Origin: Streptomyces anulatus
GTDB lineage: Bacteria; Actinomycetota; Actinomycetes; Streptomycetales; Streptomycetaceae
Assembly: GCF_000721175.1 (NCBI RefSeq)
Contig: NZ_JOEZ01000021.1
Span: 186,001 to 250,000 of the forward strand
Direction of reading: 5' to 3'
DNA: 64,000 nucleotides
Below the pieces are notes generated by a model that saw nothing but the letters and a program-made list of their open reading frames with translations, made no database searches and was not told where the DNA came from. A program made the position numbers and the translations under genes. This document shows, piece after piece, positions 22,004 to 31,010 of this stretch; within the stretch, counting starts at the first letter, position 1, and each line of letters starts with the position of its first letter.

Positions 22004-23131
22004 ATGGAGTTCCGCATCGAACGCAGTGCCCTGACCGAGGCCGTGGCCTGGGCGGCCCGCGTCCTGCCCGTGCGGTCGCCCGTCCCGGTGCTGGGCGGGC
22101 TGCTGCTGGACACGGAGGGCGGGAGCGGGGGCGAAGGCGGGCGGCTGCGGATCTCCGGGCTCGACTACGAGGCGTCCGCGCGCATCGACGTGGACGCCGA
22201 GGTCCTGCGGCCCGGCAAGGTGCTCGTCATGGGGCGGCGGCTGCTGGACATCTGCAAGGTGCTGCCCGAGGGGCCCGTGGAGTGCGCGGTGGAGGGCTCG
22301 CGGTTCACGGTGTCCGGCGACGGCGCCCGGTTCGGCCTCTCCGTGCTGCCGCTGGACGACTACCCCGCGCTGCCCGCGCTCCCGCGGGTCCGGGGCGCGG
22401 TGGACGCGGAGCTGTTCGCGGCGGCCGTGGCCGATGTGGCGGTGGCCGCCGGGCGCGACGACACGCTGCCCGCGCTCACCGGGATCCGGCTGGGACTCGA
22501 CGGCGACACGATGACGCTCGCCGCGACCGACCGGTACCGCTTCGCCGTACGGACCGTCCCGTGGAAGGCGACCGCCCCCGGCGAGAGCGCCGACGTCATC
22601 GTCTCCGCCCGCCGCCTCACCGAGATCGCCCGCTCACTGGGCCGGTCCGGGCTGGTGAGCGTCGCCCTGGACACCGGTTCGGCGGGCTTCGAGCACACCG
22701 GGATGCGGACCACCGTACGGCTGCTGGAGGGCCGGCTGCCGCGCCACGAGAAGCTGTTCGCGATGGAGGCCCCGGCCGTCGCCGTGGTGGACCGGGCCCG
22801 GCTGACGGAGGCGGTCAAGCGGGTCTCCGTCGTCGCCGACGGGGACAGCCCGGTGCAGATGACCTTCTCCCGCGCCGACTCCTCCGTGACTCTCCGGGCG
22901 GGTTACGAGGACGACGTGGCGTCCCAGCGGCTGCCGGCCGCCCTGGAGGGCGCCGAGGAGCTGACCGTGGCCTTCAACCCCGGGTATCTGGCGGACGCCC
23001 TGGCCTCGTTCACGGATCCGTCGCTGCGGCTCCTGCTGCTGGGGGCCGGACAGCGCGCGATGATCACGGACGGGGCGGGCACGGACACCCACCGGCACCT
23101 GCTGATGTCGGTGAAGCCGCAGTTGGGGTGA
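22004..23131 (+). CDS. DNA polymerase III beta sliding-clamp paralogue (second DnaN)
   Basis: 375 residues from ATG 22004, the length of DnaN. The three clamp domains are visible: MEFRIERSALTEAVAWAARVLPVRSPVPVLGGLLL, then GRDDTLPALTGIRLGLDG with TLAATDRYRFAVRTVPW, and FNPGYLADALASF with a C-terminal THRHLLMSVK. These match DnaN blocks (ATDRYRLA, FNxxYLxDAL, YLxMPVR), with divergence at the C-terminal tail. It is not near dnaA or recF, so it is an accessory clamp. Streptomyces genomes often carry such a second copy; its role in repair or resistance is inference. Confidence 0.9.
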   Translation: MEFRIERSALTEAVAWAARVLPVRSPVPVLGGLLLDTEGGSGGEGGRLRISGLDYEASARIDVDAEVLRPGKVLVMGRRLLDICKVLPEGPVECAVEGSRFTVSGDGARFGLSVLPLDDYPALPALPRVRGAVDAELFAAAVADVAVAAGRDDTLPALTGIRLGLDGDTMTLAATDRYRFAVRTVPWKATAPGESADVIVSARRLTEIARSLGRSGLVSVALDTGSAGFEHTGMRTTVRLLEGRLPRHEKLFAMEAPAVAVVDRARLTEAVKRVSVVADGDSPVQMTFSRADSSVTLRAGYEDDVASQRLPAALEGAEELTVAFNPGYLADALASFTDPSLRLLLLGAGQRAMITDGAGTDTHRHLLMSVKPQLG

Positions 23132-23152
23132 TGCGGTTGGCGTGAGCGCCGA

Positions 23153-23196
23153 AACGGGGGGTGGGCCCGGCGGCGAGCCGGACGCACCCCCCCGTT
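23153..23196. terminator. Terminator between clamp paralogue and chitinase
   Basis: AACGGGGGGTG (23153-23163) pairs with CACCCCCCCGTT (23185-23196), one bulged base, between convergent genes. Confidence 0.7.
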
Positions 23197-23232
23197 CGGG
23201 TGGGGGTCACAGGTCCTCGTGAGGACCGGGGG

Positions 23233-24117
23233 TCAACAGCTCAGGTTCGAGCCGGTGGTGGTGCCGAGGATCTGGGTGAACTGCGTGAACTTGTTGACGC
23301 GGCTCTGGACCTGCGCCGGGTTGCCGCCGTTGCACTCCAGGGCCCCGTTGATCGAGCGGATCGTCTCGCCGAAGCCGGCGTTGTTGACGATGGCGTTGTG
23401 CGGCGTCATGGTGCCGGGGCCGTTCTGGGTGTTCCAGTACCAGAGGCCGGTCTTCCACGCCACGGCGGCGTCCTGCTCCACCAGGTACGGGTTGGCCAGC
23501 AGGTTGATGCCCAGGGCGTCACCGGCCGCCTTGTAGTTGAAGTTCCAGCTCAGCTGGATCGGGCCGCGACCGTAGTAGGCGGCCTGGCCGGCCGGGCAGC
23601 CGTAGGACTGCGTGGTGTCGCAGTAGTGCGGGTAGTTCGCCTCGTTGACTTCCTTGATGTAGAACAGCCCGCCGGTCTCGTGGCTGACGTTGGCGAGGAA
23701 GGCTGCGGCCTCGCGCTTCTTCACCTCGTCGCTGCCGGTGTTGGCGAAGGCCGGGTAGGCGCTCAGGGCGTCGGTCAGGCCCTTGTACGTGTAGAAGGCG
23801 TTCCGGTTCGGGAACATCTGGTTGAACTGCGCCTCGCTGACGACGAAGCCGTTGTTCTCGCCCGGGTCCTCGCCCCCGCTGCCGCAGGCCCCCTTGTCGG
23901 CCCACACGTCCGACGTGCCCGGACGCTCGTTCTGGGTCCACCACTTGGCGGTGTAGTTGCGGCCGTTGTACGAGACCGCGCCGCCGTTCGTGTAGACCGA
24001 GGACGAGTTCCAGGCCGTGGCGCAGGTGGCTGCCTGGGCGGTGGCGGCGGGAAGGACGACGAGCGCCGCGACGATCGCGCCGAGCGCGACCAGCAGACTC
24101 ATGACACGTCGGATCAC
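23233..24117 (-). CDS. Secreted GH19 chitinase with chitin-binding domain
   Basis: 294 residues from GTG 24117 (AAGGAG nine bases upstream). Signal peptide with RR near the start and cleavage after AQA (29). A CBM5/12-type domain follows (31-78: WNSSSVYTNGGAVSYNGRNY, KWWTQNERPG), then a short Gly/Pro linker, then the GH19 catalytic domain (about 91-294) with catalytic Glu147 in SHETGG, Glu156, and YYGRGPIQLSWNFNY. It cleaves chitin outside the cell. The upstream DasR-type operator ties it to N-acetylglucosamine control. Confidence 0.95.
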   Translation of the reverse strand: MIRRVMSLLVALGAIVAALVVLPAATAQAATCATAWNSSSVYTNGGAVSYNGRNYTAKWWTQNERPGTSDVWADKGACGSGGEDPGENNGFVVSEAQFNQMFPNRNAFYTYKGLTDALSAYPAFANTGSDEVKKREAAAFLANVSHETGGLFYIKEVNEANYPHYCDTTQSYGCPAGQAAYYGRGPIQLSWNFNYKAAGDALGINLLANPYLVEQDAAVAWKTGLWYWNTQNGPGTMTPHNAIVNNAGFGETIRSINGALECNGGNPAQVQSRVNKFTQFTQILGTTTGSNLSC

Positions 24118-24185
24118 GTGATCACACTCCTTGGACGCGGCGCGACGTCCGGCCGTGCGCCGCCGTGGGGGTGCCGACACTCAAG

Positions 24186-24225
24186 CGAGGATGGTCTGGA
24201 CCTGTCAAGGTCTAGACCATCCTCG
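24186..24225. promoter_or_regulatory. DasR-type (dre) operator pair in the chitinase promoter
   Basis: ATGGTCTGGACC and GGTCTAGACCAT form both a direct and an inverted pair: 17-bp arms 24186-24202 and 24209-24225 differ at one position around a 6-base centre. GGTCTAGACC is the core of the Streptomyces dre site and of the direct repeats known from chitinase promoters. Confidence 0.8.
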
Positions 24226-24669
24226 TCAAGGATGCGGGTCCACCCGCCTCGGCCCGGACCGGCCGGCGCGATCGCGTCAAGAGGGCCCTCAACAGCCGCT
24301 ATTCCGCAGGGAGTCCATCCGGGTCCCCCTCGGACCGGGGTGGGACCGAAGGTAAAATCTTCCGGGCCGCCCAGCATGCGGACGGTTCCATCCACCCGGC
24401 GGACCGGCTCCCGGGACCCGCGCGCGCTCCCGGCAGATTCAGCGGGTCAAATCCCGAGGGCGTCCCCGGCGGCGTTGCAGTCGGAGAGCGCCACGTCCGG
24501 CAAGCGACCTGTTTCCACTTCGAGGCGGACGCGGAGTGGTTCCACGACGACGCCTGCGTCGGCCACGGCGTCGCCGCCCTCTCCCCGGCCGCCGCCGGAT
24601 CGCCGTGCGCGCCGCGACGGACACCGGCCAGCCCACCGGGGGGTCCCGGCCTTGGGCCGGAAACGCCGC
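24226..24669. other. Intergenic stretch without a recognisable gene
   Basis: Between the chitinase operator and the purA terminator no complete gene is found. One plus-strand frame near 24505-24600 reads like protein (ATCFHFEADAEWFHDD) but has no start signal or stop that gives a gene of sense length. It may be gene debris. Confidence 0.4.
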
Positions 24670-24699
24670 AGGGCCCCGGATCACAACGGATCCGGGGCC
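24670..24699 (-). terminator. Terminator of purA
   Basis: GGGCCCCGGATC (24670-24681) and GATCCGGGGCCC (24688-24699) form a perfect 12-bp stem with a 6-base loop, 48 bases past the purA stop. Confidence 0.85.
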
Positions 24700-24747
24700 C
24701 ACGGGCACCGCACAGGCACTACAGCCCCACGGGCAGGGTGCCGCCCC

Positions 24748-26031
24748 CTAGAGGAACGAGTTGATCTGGATCGTCTCGGTCCGGCCGGGGCCGACTCCGA
24801 TAGCGGAGATCGGGGCGCCCGACATCTCCTCCAGGGCCTTCACGTACGCCTTGGCGTTCTTCGGCAGGTCGTCGAAGGTCTGGGCCTTGGTGATGTCCTC
24901 GGACCAGCCAGGAAGGTTCTCGTAGATCGGCTTCGCGTGGTGGAAGTCGGTCTGGTTGTACGGGAGCTCCTCGACGCGCTTGCCGTCGATCTCGTACGCC
25001 ACGCAGACCGGGATCTGCTCCCAGCCGGTGAGGACGTCGAGCTTGGTGAGGAAGAAGTCGGTCAGGCCGTTGACCCGGGTCGCGTACCGCGCGATCGGGG
25101 CGTCGAACCAGCCGCAGCGGCGGTCACGGCCGGTGGTGACACCGCGCTCGCCGCCGATGCGCCGCAGCGCCTCGCCGTCCTCGTCGTGCAGCTCCGTCGG
25201 GAACGGGCCGGCCCCGACCCGCGTCGTGTAGGCCTTGAGGATGCCGATGACCCGGCTGATCTTCGTCGGTCCGACACCGGCGCCGGTGCAGGCGCCGCCC
25301 GCCGTCGGGTTCGACGAGGTGACGAAGGGGTACGTGCCGTGGTCGACGTCGAGCAGCGTGCCCTGGCCGCCCTCGAAGAGGACGACCTTGCCCTCGTCGA
25401 TGGCATCGTTCAGGATCAGGGTCGTGTCGGCGACGAACGGCTTGATCTGCTCCGCGTACTGGAGCATGTCCTCGACGACCTTACCGGCCTCGATGGCCCG
25501 GCGGTTGAAGACCTTGGCCAGGAGCTGGTTCTTCTGCTCCAGGGCGGCCTCCACCTTCTGCACCAGGATCGACTCGTCGTAGAGGTCCTGGACACGGATC
25601 CCCACCCGGTTGATCTTGTCGGCGTACGTCGGACCGATACCCCGGCCCGTCGTGCCGATCTTGCGCTTCCCGAGGAAGCGCTCGGTCACCTTGTCGAGCG
25701 TGACGTTGTACGGAGTGATCAAATGAGCGTTGCCGCTGATCAGAAGCTTGGACGTGTCGACGCCTCGCTCGTTCAGACCGCTCAGCTCGGAGAGCAGGAC
25801 CGCCGGGTCGACCACGACACCGTTCCCGATGACCGGGGTACAGCCCGGCGACAGGATTCCGGAGGGGAGGAGATGCAGTGCGTACTTCTGGTCGCCTACG
25901 ACGACCGTGTGACCGGCGTTGTTCCCGCCTTGGTATCGCACGACATAGTCCACGGATCCACCGAGGAGATCGGTGGCCTTCCCCTTGCCCTCGTCACCCC
26001 ACTGAGCACCGAGCAGCACAAGTGCGGGCAC
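24748..26031 (-). CDS. purA: Adenylosuccinate synthetase
   Basis: 427 residues, standard length. It makes adenylosuccinate from IMP, aspartate and GTP, the first committed step to AMP. Signature blocks: [19 protein letters not shown] (6-24, P-loop and catalytic Asp), [13 protein letters not shown] with catalytic His, [14 protein letters not shown], and the aspartate loop [13 protein letters not shown]. It is a single-gene unit, divergent from a diacylglycerol kinase-fold gene, as in other Streptomyces. Confidence 0.98.
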   Translation of the reverse strand: MPALVLLGAQWGDEGKGKATDLLGGSVDYVVRYQGGNNAGHTVVVGDQKYALHLLPSGILSPGCTPVIGNGVVVDPAVLLSELSGLNERGVDTSKLLISGNAHLITPYNVTLDKVTERFLGKRKIGTTGRGIGPTYADKINRVGIRVQDLYDESILVQKVEAALEQKNQLLAKVFNRRAIEAGKVVEDMLQYAEQIKPFVADTTLILNDAIDEGKVVLFEGGQGTLLDVDHGTYPFVTSSNPTAGGACTGAGVGPTKISRVIGILKAYTTRVGAGPFPTELHDEDGEALRRIGGERGVTTGRDRRCGWFDAPIARYATRVNGLTDFFLTKLDVLTGWEQIPVCVAYEIDGKRVEELPYNQTDFHHAKPIYENLPGWSEDITKAQTFDDLPKNAKAYVKALEEMSGAPISAIGVGPGRTETIQINSFL

Positions 26032-26217
26032 AGGCGTACACCCCTTCCGGGCGGGGCATGTCCAAGGTCAGGGGGCGTACGTAAAGGTCGTACCTGCCGC
26101 ACGACGATGTACGGCAAAGCCTGAGCCGTCGAACCGGGTGCCCCGGAATAGACGAAGCCCCTGGCGCAATAGCGCAAGGGGCTCTTGCACCAAGATGCTA
26201 CCCGAGGAAGGACCGAG

Positions 26218-27099
26218 GTGTCGGCTGCAGAGCCCCCCGGCGACGGCGACGACCAGCTCCTGGTGGTCATCGACCCGGTCGCCCGCCGGACCGACGGCGA
26301 GTCCGTGCGTATCGCGAAGGACGTGCTGAGCGCCGGCTCGCACGCCAAGATCTGCCTTCCGGACACCCCCGAGGAGTTCGCGCGGGCCCTGTCCCGGCGG
26401 GGTTCGCGCAGGCCCGTGGTGGTCGGCGACGATCGCGCGCTGCTGCGCGCGGTGGCCCAGCTGCACCGCGAACGGGAGCTGGCCGACGGCGTCCTCTCCC
26501 TGATCCCCGTCGGCGCCGCGCACGCCCTGGAGGTGGCGCACGCCCTCGGCGTCCCCCGGGGCGCGGTGGCGGCCGCGCGGACCGCGCTGGACGGTGCGGT
26601 GCGGCGCCTGGACCTCCTGGTCGACGACAGCGACGGCGTGGTCCTCGGCCGGCTGCGCATACCCGCCCCGGCGCCGCTGCCCGGTCAGGGGGGCCCGCCG
26701 ACGGGCGTCACGGCCGTCTGGGACACCTGCCGCTCGCTGATGACGTCCCTGGTCCGCCCGGCCCCGGTCGCCGCCGCCACGGTCCCGGGCACGCACCGCC
26801 TGCGCATCGAGGCGGACGGGGTGCTGCTGAGCGACCTGGACACGCCGGTGCGGGGCATCTCGGTGACCTCACAGGGCGGCGGGGGCCTGGCCGACGTCGT
26901 CGTCCGCACCGCATCGGGCGAGGACCTGACGGCGGAGGCCAAGGCCGTCACCGTCTCCGGCGCGGACTTCCGCTACCGGGCGGACATACGGACCGGGGGG
27001 CCGGTGCGCACCCGGACCTGGACGGTCCGGGCGGGCGCCTGGGGGCTGATGCTGCCGGGCCCGGCGAGCGCGGACGGGACAGCGGGCGCACCCTGGTAG
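26218..27099 (+). CDS. Diacylglycerol/lipid kinase-fold protein lacking the GGDGT motif
   Basis: 293 residues from GTG 26218 (GAGGAAGGA at 26204-26212). The two-domain DAGK layout is kept: LLVVIDPVARRT at the N-terminus (for NPxSG), SLIPVGAAHALEVAHALGVP (for PxGTGNDFAR), and a late beta-rich domain with LRIEADGVLLSDLD. The ATP-binding GGDGT reads VGDDRA and GTGNDFAR reads GAAHALEV, so kinase activity is unlikely. A conserved neighbour of purA in Streptomyces as far as I recall; function unknown. Confidence 0.7.
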   Translation: MSAAEPPGDGDDQLLVVIDPVARRTDGESVRIAKDVLSAGSHAKICLPDTPEEFARALSRRGSRRPVVVGDDRALLRAVAQLHRERELADGVLSLIPVGAAHALEVAHALGVPRGAVAAARTALDGAVRRLDLLVDDSDGVVLGRLRIPAPAPLPGQGGPPTGVTAVWDTCRSLMTSLVRPAPVAAATVPGTHRLRIEADGVLLSDLDTPVRGISVTSQGGGGLADVVVRTASGEDLTAEAKAVTVSGADFRYRADIRTGGPVRTRTWTVRAGAWGLMLPGPASADGTAGAPW

Positions 27100-27131
27100 G
27101 AGACGCCCGGAACGTCCCGGAGGTGTTGGTC

Positions 27132-27404
27132 ATGACCAGGATCGCTGTCGGATGGCACATCGACCTCGAATTCGAGGAGGACACCCACCGCACCCGCGCG
27201 GCGGCGCTCGTCCGCCTCTCCGACGGAACAGAGGTACGCGCCCACGGCTACGCCAGCCGCCACCCCTCGGACGCCGACCAGCAGCGGGTCGGCGAGGAGA
27301 TCGCGGGGGCCAGGGCGCTGAACGAACTGGCGATGAAACTGCTGACAAAGGCGCACGACGAGATCGACGAGGCGTCGGGCAGGTCCTCGTTCCCGCTGAC
27401 GTAG
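27132..27404 (+). CDS. DUF1876 family protein
   Basis: 90 residues from ATG 27132 (GGAGGTG upstream). The sequence GWHIDLEFEEDTHRTRAAALVRL, GYASRHPSDADQQRVGEEIA and ALNELAMKLLTKAHDEI matches the small dsRBD-like DUF1876 proteins that are common in actinobacteria. It lies 32 bases after the DAGK-fold gene, likely in the same transcript. Function unknown. Confidence 0.85.
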   Translation: MTRIAVGWHIDLEFEEDTHRTRAAALVRLSDGTEVRAHGYASRHPSDADQQRVGEEIAGARALNELAMKLLTKAHDEIDEASGRSSFPLT

Positions 27405-27445
27405 TGCGAGGGGCTCCGCCCCGGACCCCGCTCCTCGCCGCCATC

Positions 27446-27490
27446 GGCGGGCTCGGCATCGGCGGGCTCGGCATCGACGGGCTCGGCATC
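27446..27490. repeat. 15-bp tandem repeat, three copies
   Basis: GGCGGGCTCGGCATC at 27446-27460 and 27461-27475, then GACGGGCTCGGCATC at 27476-27490. It lies between the DUF1876 gene and the stop of the P450 gene and is not in either. Confidence 0.85.
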
Positions 27491-27576
27491 GACGCGCCGG
27501 CCGGAGCGCCCGGGCCGGAGCGCCGGGCGCGGCTTGTACGCCCCCTGCTGAGGCACCGGGCCGTGGAAGCCGCGCC

Positions 27577-28782
27577 CTACACTTCCGCCCGCAGTTCCTT
27601 CAGCCCCCGGATCACATACCCCGGCTGCCACTGCGGCTCGGCCGTCATCCGCAGCCCGGGCGCCTTGCGGAGCAGCTCCCCGAAGGAGGCGGCCAGCTCC
27701 AGCCGGGCCAGCGGGGCGCCCAGGCAGAAGTGGATGCCCGCGCCGAAGGTGATGTGCGGGTTGTCCTCGCGCGACAGGTCCAGCGCGTCCGGCCGGGCGA
27801 ACCGCTCGGGGTCCCGGTTGGCCGAGCCGAACAGCAGCGCCACCTCCGCCCCCCGCCCGATCACCTGGCCGTCGATCTCGATGTCGTCCAGCACCCAGCG
27901 CTCGAACATCTGCAACGGGGTGTCGTAGCGCAGGAGTTCCTCGATCGCGGTGGGCAGCAGCGCGGGGTCGGCGCGCAGGGCGGCCAGCTGTTCCGGGTGG
28001 TGGAAGAGCGTGCGCCAGCCGTTGACGGTGGTGTTCACCGTCGCCTCGTGGCCGGCGTTCAGCAGGAGCACACAGGTCGAGATCATCTCCTGCTCGGTCA
28101 GCCGCTCGCCCTCGTCGTGGGCGGCGATGAGCGCCGAGATCAGGTCCTCGCCCGGGTTCGCGCGCCGCTCGGCGATCAGTCCGCGCAGATACGCGGAGAA
28201 GTCGACGGAGGCGCGGACGGCGGCCTCGGCCGTCTCCTGGGAGGGGTTCAGCTCGAACATCCCGCAGATCGCCGCCGACCAGGGCCGCAGCAGGGCCCGG
28301 TCCGTCTCCGGGACGCCCAGCATCTCGGCGATCACCGCGACCGGCAGCGGCTCCGCGACGTCGGCCAGCAGGTCCCCGCCGCCCTTCGCCACGAACGCGT
28401 CGACCAGCCCGGCCGCCAGCCGCCGCACGGTCGGGGCCAGGTTCTCGACCGTACGCGGGGTGAACGCCTTGGAGATCAGCCGCCGGATCCGGGGGTGGTC
28501 GGGGGCCTCCAGGTCGAGGATGCCCTGCCCGTTGAGCGTGGTGAACGGCTCGTGTGCGGCGGGCGGCGGGGTGCGGCCGAACTCCTCGTGGCTGAAGCGG
28601 TGCAGATACGTCCGGCCGAGCCGCCGGTCGCGCAGCAGGGCCGACACGTCGGAGTGGTGCGGGATCAGCCACTGTCCCGTCGGCTCGAACCAGTGCGCCC
28701 GGCCGGCGGCGCGCAGCGCGGTGTAGGCGGGGTAGGGATCGGCGACGAACGCGGGCGACCAGGGATCGAAGGACACGTGCAT
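27577..28782 (-). CDS. Cytochrome P450 (CYP107-like)
   Basis: 401 residues, full length for a soluble bacterial P450. Oxygen-binding I-helix LLNAGHEATVNT (AGxET type), K-helix EELLR with partner residues, and heme block FGAGIHFCLGAPLAR with the Cys ligand. It needs external ferredoxin; none is encoded next door. Its place between purA and the two-component pair corresponds to a CYP107-family gene in the S. coelicolor order as I remember it, so it is probably a core-genome P450 of unknown substrate. Confidence 0.95.
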   Translation of the reverse strand: MHVSFDPWSPAFVADPYPAYTALRAAGRAHWFEPTGQWLIPHHSDVSALLRDRRLGRTYLHRFSHEEFGRTPPPAAHEPFTTLNGQGILDLEAPDHPRIRRLISKAFTPRTVENLAPTVRRLAAGLVDAFVAKGGGDLLADVAEPLPVAVIAEMLGVPETDRALLRPWSAAICGMFELNPSQETAEAAVRASVDFSAYLRGLIAERRANPGEDLISALIAAHDEGERLTEQEMISTCVLLLNAGHEATVNTTVNGWRTLFHHPEQLAALRADPALLPTAIEELLRYDTPLQMFERWVLDDIEIDGQVIGRGAEVALLFGSANRDPERFARPDALDLSREDNPHITFGAGIHFCLGAPLARLELAASFGELLRKAPGLRMTAEPQWQPGYVIRGLKELRAEV

Positions 28783-28830
28783 GCCCCGACGCTACCCGCG
28801 CCCGCGCCCGCCGCAAGGGGGGCCGGGGTG

Positions 28831-29499
28831 CTATCCCGGAGTCACCAGCCGCGCCTCGTACGCGAAGACCGCCGCCTGGGTCCGGTCGCGCAGCCCCAGC
28901 TTCACCAGGATGCGGCTGACGTGCGTCTTGATCGTGGACTCGGCGACGATCAGGTGCGCGGCGATCTCCGCGTTGGAGAGCCCCTGCGCGATCAGGACGA
29001 GCACCTCCGTCTCGCGCTCGGTGAGATCGCCGATCCGGGCCAGCGCGGGCGGCCGCGGGGTCTCCGCGAGCTTGGAGAACTCGGTGATCAGCCGCCGGGT
29101 CACCGTCGGGGCGAGCAGCGCCTCGCCCGAGGCCACCACCCGTACCCCGTCGGCGAGCTGCCGGGCGGAGGCGTCCTTGAGGAGGAAGCCCGAGGCCCCG
29201 GCCCGCAGCGCCTGGTAGACGTACTCGTCGAGGTCGAAGGTCGTCAGCACCAGGACCTTCGCGTCGGCGTCCCGCGCGACGATCTCGCGGGTCGCCTCGA
29301 TGCCGTTCATCTCCGGCATACGGATGTCCATCAGGACGACGTCCGGGCGCAGGGCGGCGACCTGGGCCAGGGCCTGGCTCCCGTCCACCGCCTCGCCCAC
29401 GACGGTGATCCCCGGCATCGCGTTGAGCAGGACCGAGAAGCCCTCGCGGACCATCATCTGGTCGTCGACGATCAGGACCCGGATGTCGGTGTCGCTCAT
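28831..29499 (-). CDS. NarL-family response regulator
   Basis: 222 residues from ATG 29499, overlapping the kinase stop by four bases (ATGA). Receiver: VLIVDDQMMVREGF with phospho-acceptor Asp58 in LMDIRMP, and the Thr-Lys positions in VLTTFD and FLLKDAS. Output LuxR HTH: LTEREVxVL-type LTERETEVLVLIAQGLSNAEIAAHLIV and TIKTHVSRILVKLGLRDR. It works with the kinase encoded upstream. Confidence 0.97.
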   Translation of the reverse strand: MSDTDIRVLIVDDQMMVREGFSVLLNAMPGITVVGEAVDGSQALAQVAALRPDVVLMDIRMPEMNGIEATREIVARDADAKVLVLTTFDLDEYVYQALRAGASGFLLKDASARQLADGVRVVASGEALLAPTVTRRLITEFSKLAETPRPPALARIGDLTERETEVLVLIAQGLSNAEIAAHLIVAESTIKTHVSRILVKLGLRDRTQAAVFAYEARLVTPG

Positions 29500-30857
29500 G
29501 CGCGGCCGTCCCGCTCGACGAGAACGGTGTCGGCGTTGCCGGTCGCGTCCGTGACCGGGTCCGTCCTGCCGCCGGCCGCGTCCCGCGCCTCCGGTTCCTG
29601 GGACAGCGGTACGGGGAGGAAGACGGCGATCTCGTAGCCGCCGTCCGCGGTCGTCCCGGCCGTCATCTCGCCGTTCAGCATCGCGACCCGCTCCCGCATC
29701 CCGGTGATCCCGTGCCCGGCCCCCGGCGAGGGCTTGACCAGGCCGCGCGGGGGCCCGTTGACCACGCGCAGCCCGAGCCCGCCGAGGACATAGCCGAGCT
29801 CGACCCTGGCGGCGGCGCCCGGCGCGTGCCGCAGGCTGTTGCTCAGGGCCTCCTGGACGATCCGGTACGCCGACAGCTCGACGCCCTGCGGCAGCTCGCG
29901 GACGGCCCCGGTGATCACCTTCTCGGTCTCCAGGCCCGTCTCGCGGACGTTGTCCAGGAGCCCGTCGAGCGCGGCGAGGGTGGGCTGCGGGGCGTCCGGG
30001 GCCTCGTAGTCCTCCGCCCTTACGACCCCGAGGACGCGGCGCAGCTCGGTGAGGGCGGCGACGGCGTTCTCCCGGATGGTGACGAAGGCCTGCTCCAGCT
30101 CGGGCGGCGGGTTCTCGACCCGGTAGGGGGCGGCCTCGGCCTGGATCGCGACGACCGACATGTGGTGGGCCACCACGTCGTGCAGCTCCCGGGCGATGGT
30201 GGTGCGCTCCTCCAGCAGGGTGCGCCGGTCGCGCTCGACGGCGGTGACGGTGCGCTGCACGGTGACCTCGCGCTCGGCGTCGCGCCGGATCTGGATCACG
30301 GCGACGACGAGCAGCGCGAAGGCGGAGAGCGTGGCCAGGGGCGCAATGCTCGACGGTTCGCCGCCTTCCAGCAGCATGCCGAACAGAAGGGTCAGCAACC
30401 ACATCCAGGCGGCCGTACGGGGCCGGGTCCGGGCGGCCACGACCACCATGACCACCATCTGGGCGACGAAGACGCCGGGGCCCAGGAGCCCGTCGCTGCC
30501 CAGGATCGCGCAGAAGACGATCGCCAGCATCGAGCCCCAGTACGCGGCGACCGGCCTGATGAGGGTCATCACGACCGGAATCGCGGGCACCACACCCATC
30601 AGGAAGCGGTAGTGCCAGTTCGCGAATCCGGCCATCATCACGACGAAGGCGGCGAACAGCACCAGAGCGTGCGGGGTCCAGACGACGACCCTGCGCATCC
30701 CCTCGGGCAGCCGCCGGATCAGCCGTCCGTCGGGGTTCAGAGGCGGCAGGGGACGGTAGTCGAACACTCGGCGCAGGAGGTCCTCCCGCAGGCCGTCTAT
30801 CGCCCCTGCGGCCGCCCGGAACTCCGGGCTGCTGGTCTTTGTCTGGGTCTCGGTCAC
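29496..30857 (-). CDS. NarL-type sensor histidine kinase
   Basis: 453 residues. About four or five membrane helices lie between 57 and 190. The HisKA_3 box is RTTIARELHDVVAHHMSVVAIQ with phospho-His226, followed by a HATPase domain (SAYRIVQEALSNSLRHAPGA as N box, GAGHGITGMRERV as G box). The first G-box part LGLRVVNGPPRG is less usual (normally VxDxG). The C-terminal 40 residues are hydrophilic. Signal unknown. Confidence 0.95.
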   Translation of the reverse strand: MTETQTKTSSPEFRAAAGAIDGLREDLLRRVFDYRPLPPLNPDGRLIRRLPEGMRRVVVWTPHALVLFAAFVVMMAGFANWHYRFLMGVVPAIPVVMTLIRPVAAYWGSMLAIVFCAILGSDGLLGPGVFVAQMVVMVVVAARTRPRTAAWMWLLTLLFGMLLEGGEPSSIAPLATLSAFALLVVAVIQIRRDAEREVTVQRTVTAVERDRRTLLEERTTIARELHDVVAHHMSVVAIQAEAAPYRVENPPPELEQAFVTIRENAVAALTELRRVLGVVRAEDYEAPDAPQPTLAALDGLLDNVRETGLETEKVITGAVRELPQGVELSAYRIVQEALSNSLRHAPGAAARVELGYVLGGLGLRVVNGPPRGLVKPSPGAGHGITGMRERVAMLNGEMTAGTTADGGYEIAVFLPVPLSQEPEARDAAGGRTDPVTDATGNADTVLVERDGRA

Positions 30858-31010
30858 GCTCTCACGGTAGGCGGCCGCGGACGGGAGGTCGTCAGCATCG
30901 CTACGGATTCGGGGGCGTCCCCCTCAAGGACTACCTGCCTCCCCCGTATCGCGTCAGGGACCGGAAAGCGCCTGGTCGGACCCCCGGTCGGCCCCCGGCC
31001 GGACCCCCGG

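Noticed and set aside
23161..26124. 987-codon plus-strand open frame across chitinase and purA
   Set aside because: Antisense shadow of two well-recognised minus-strand genes and their intergenic region.
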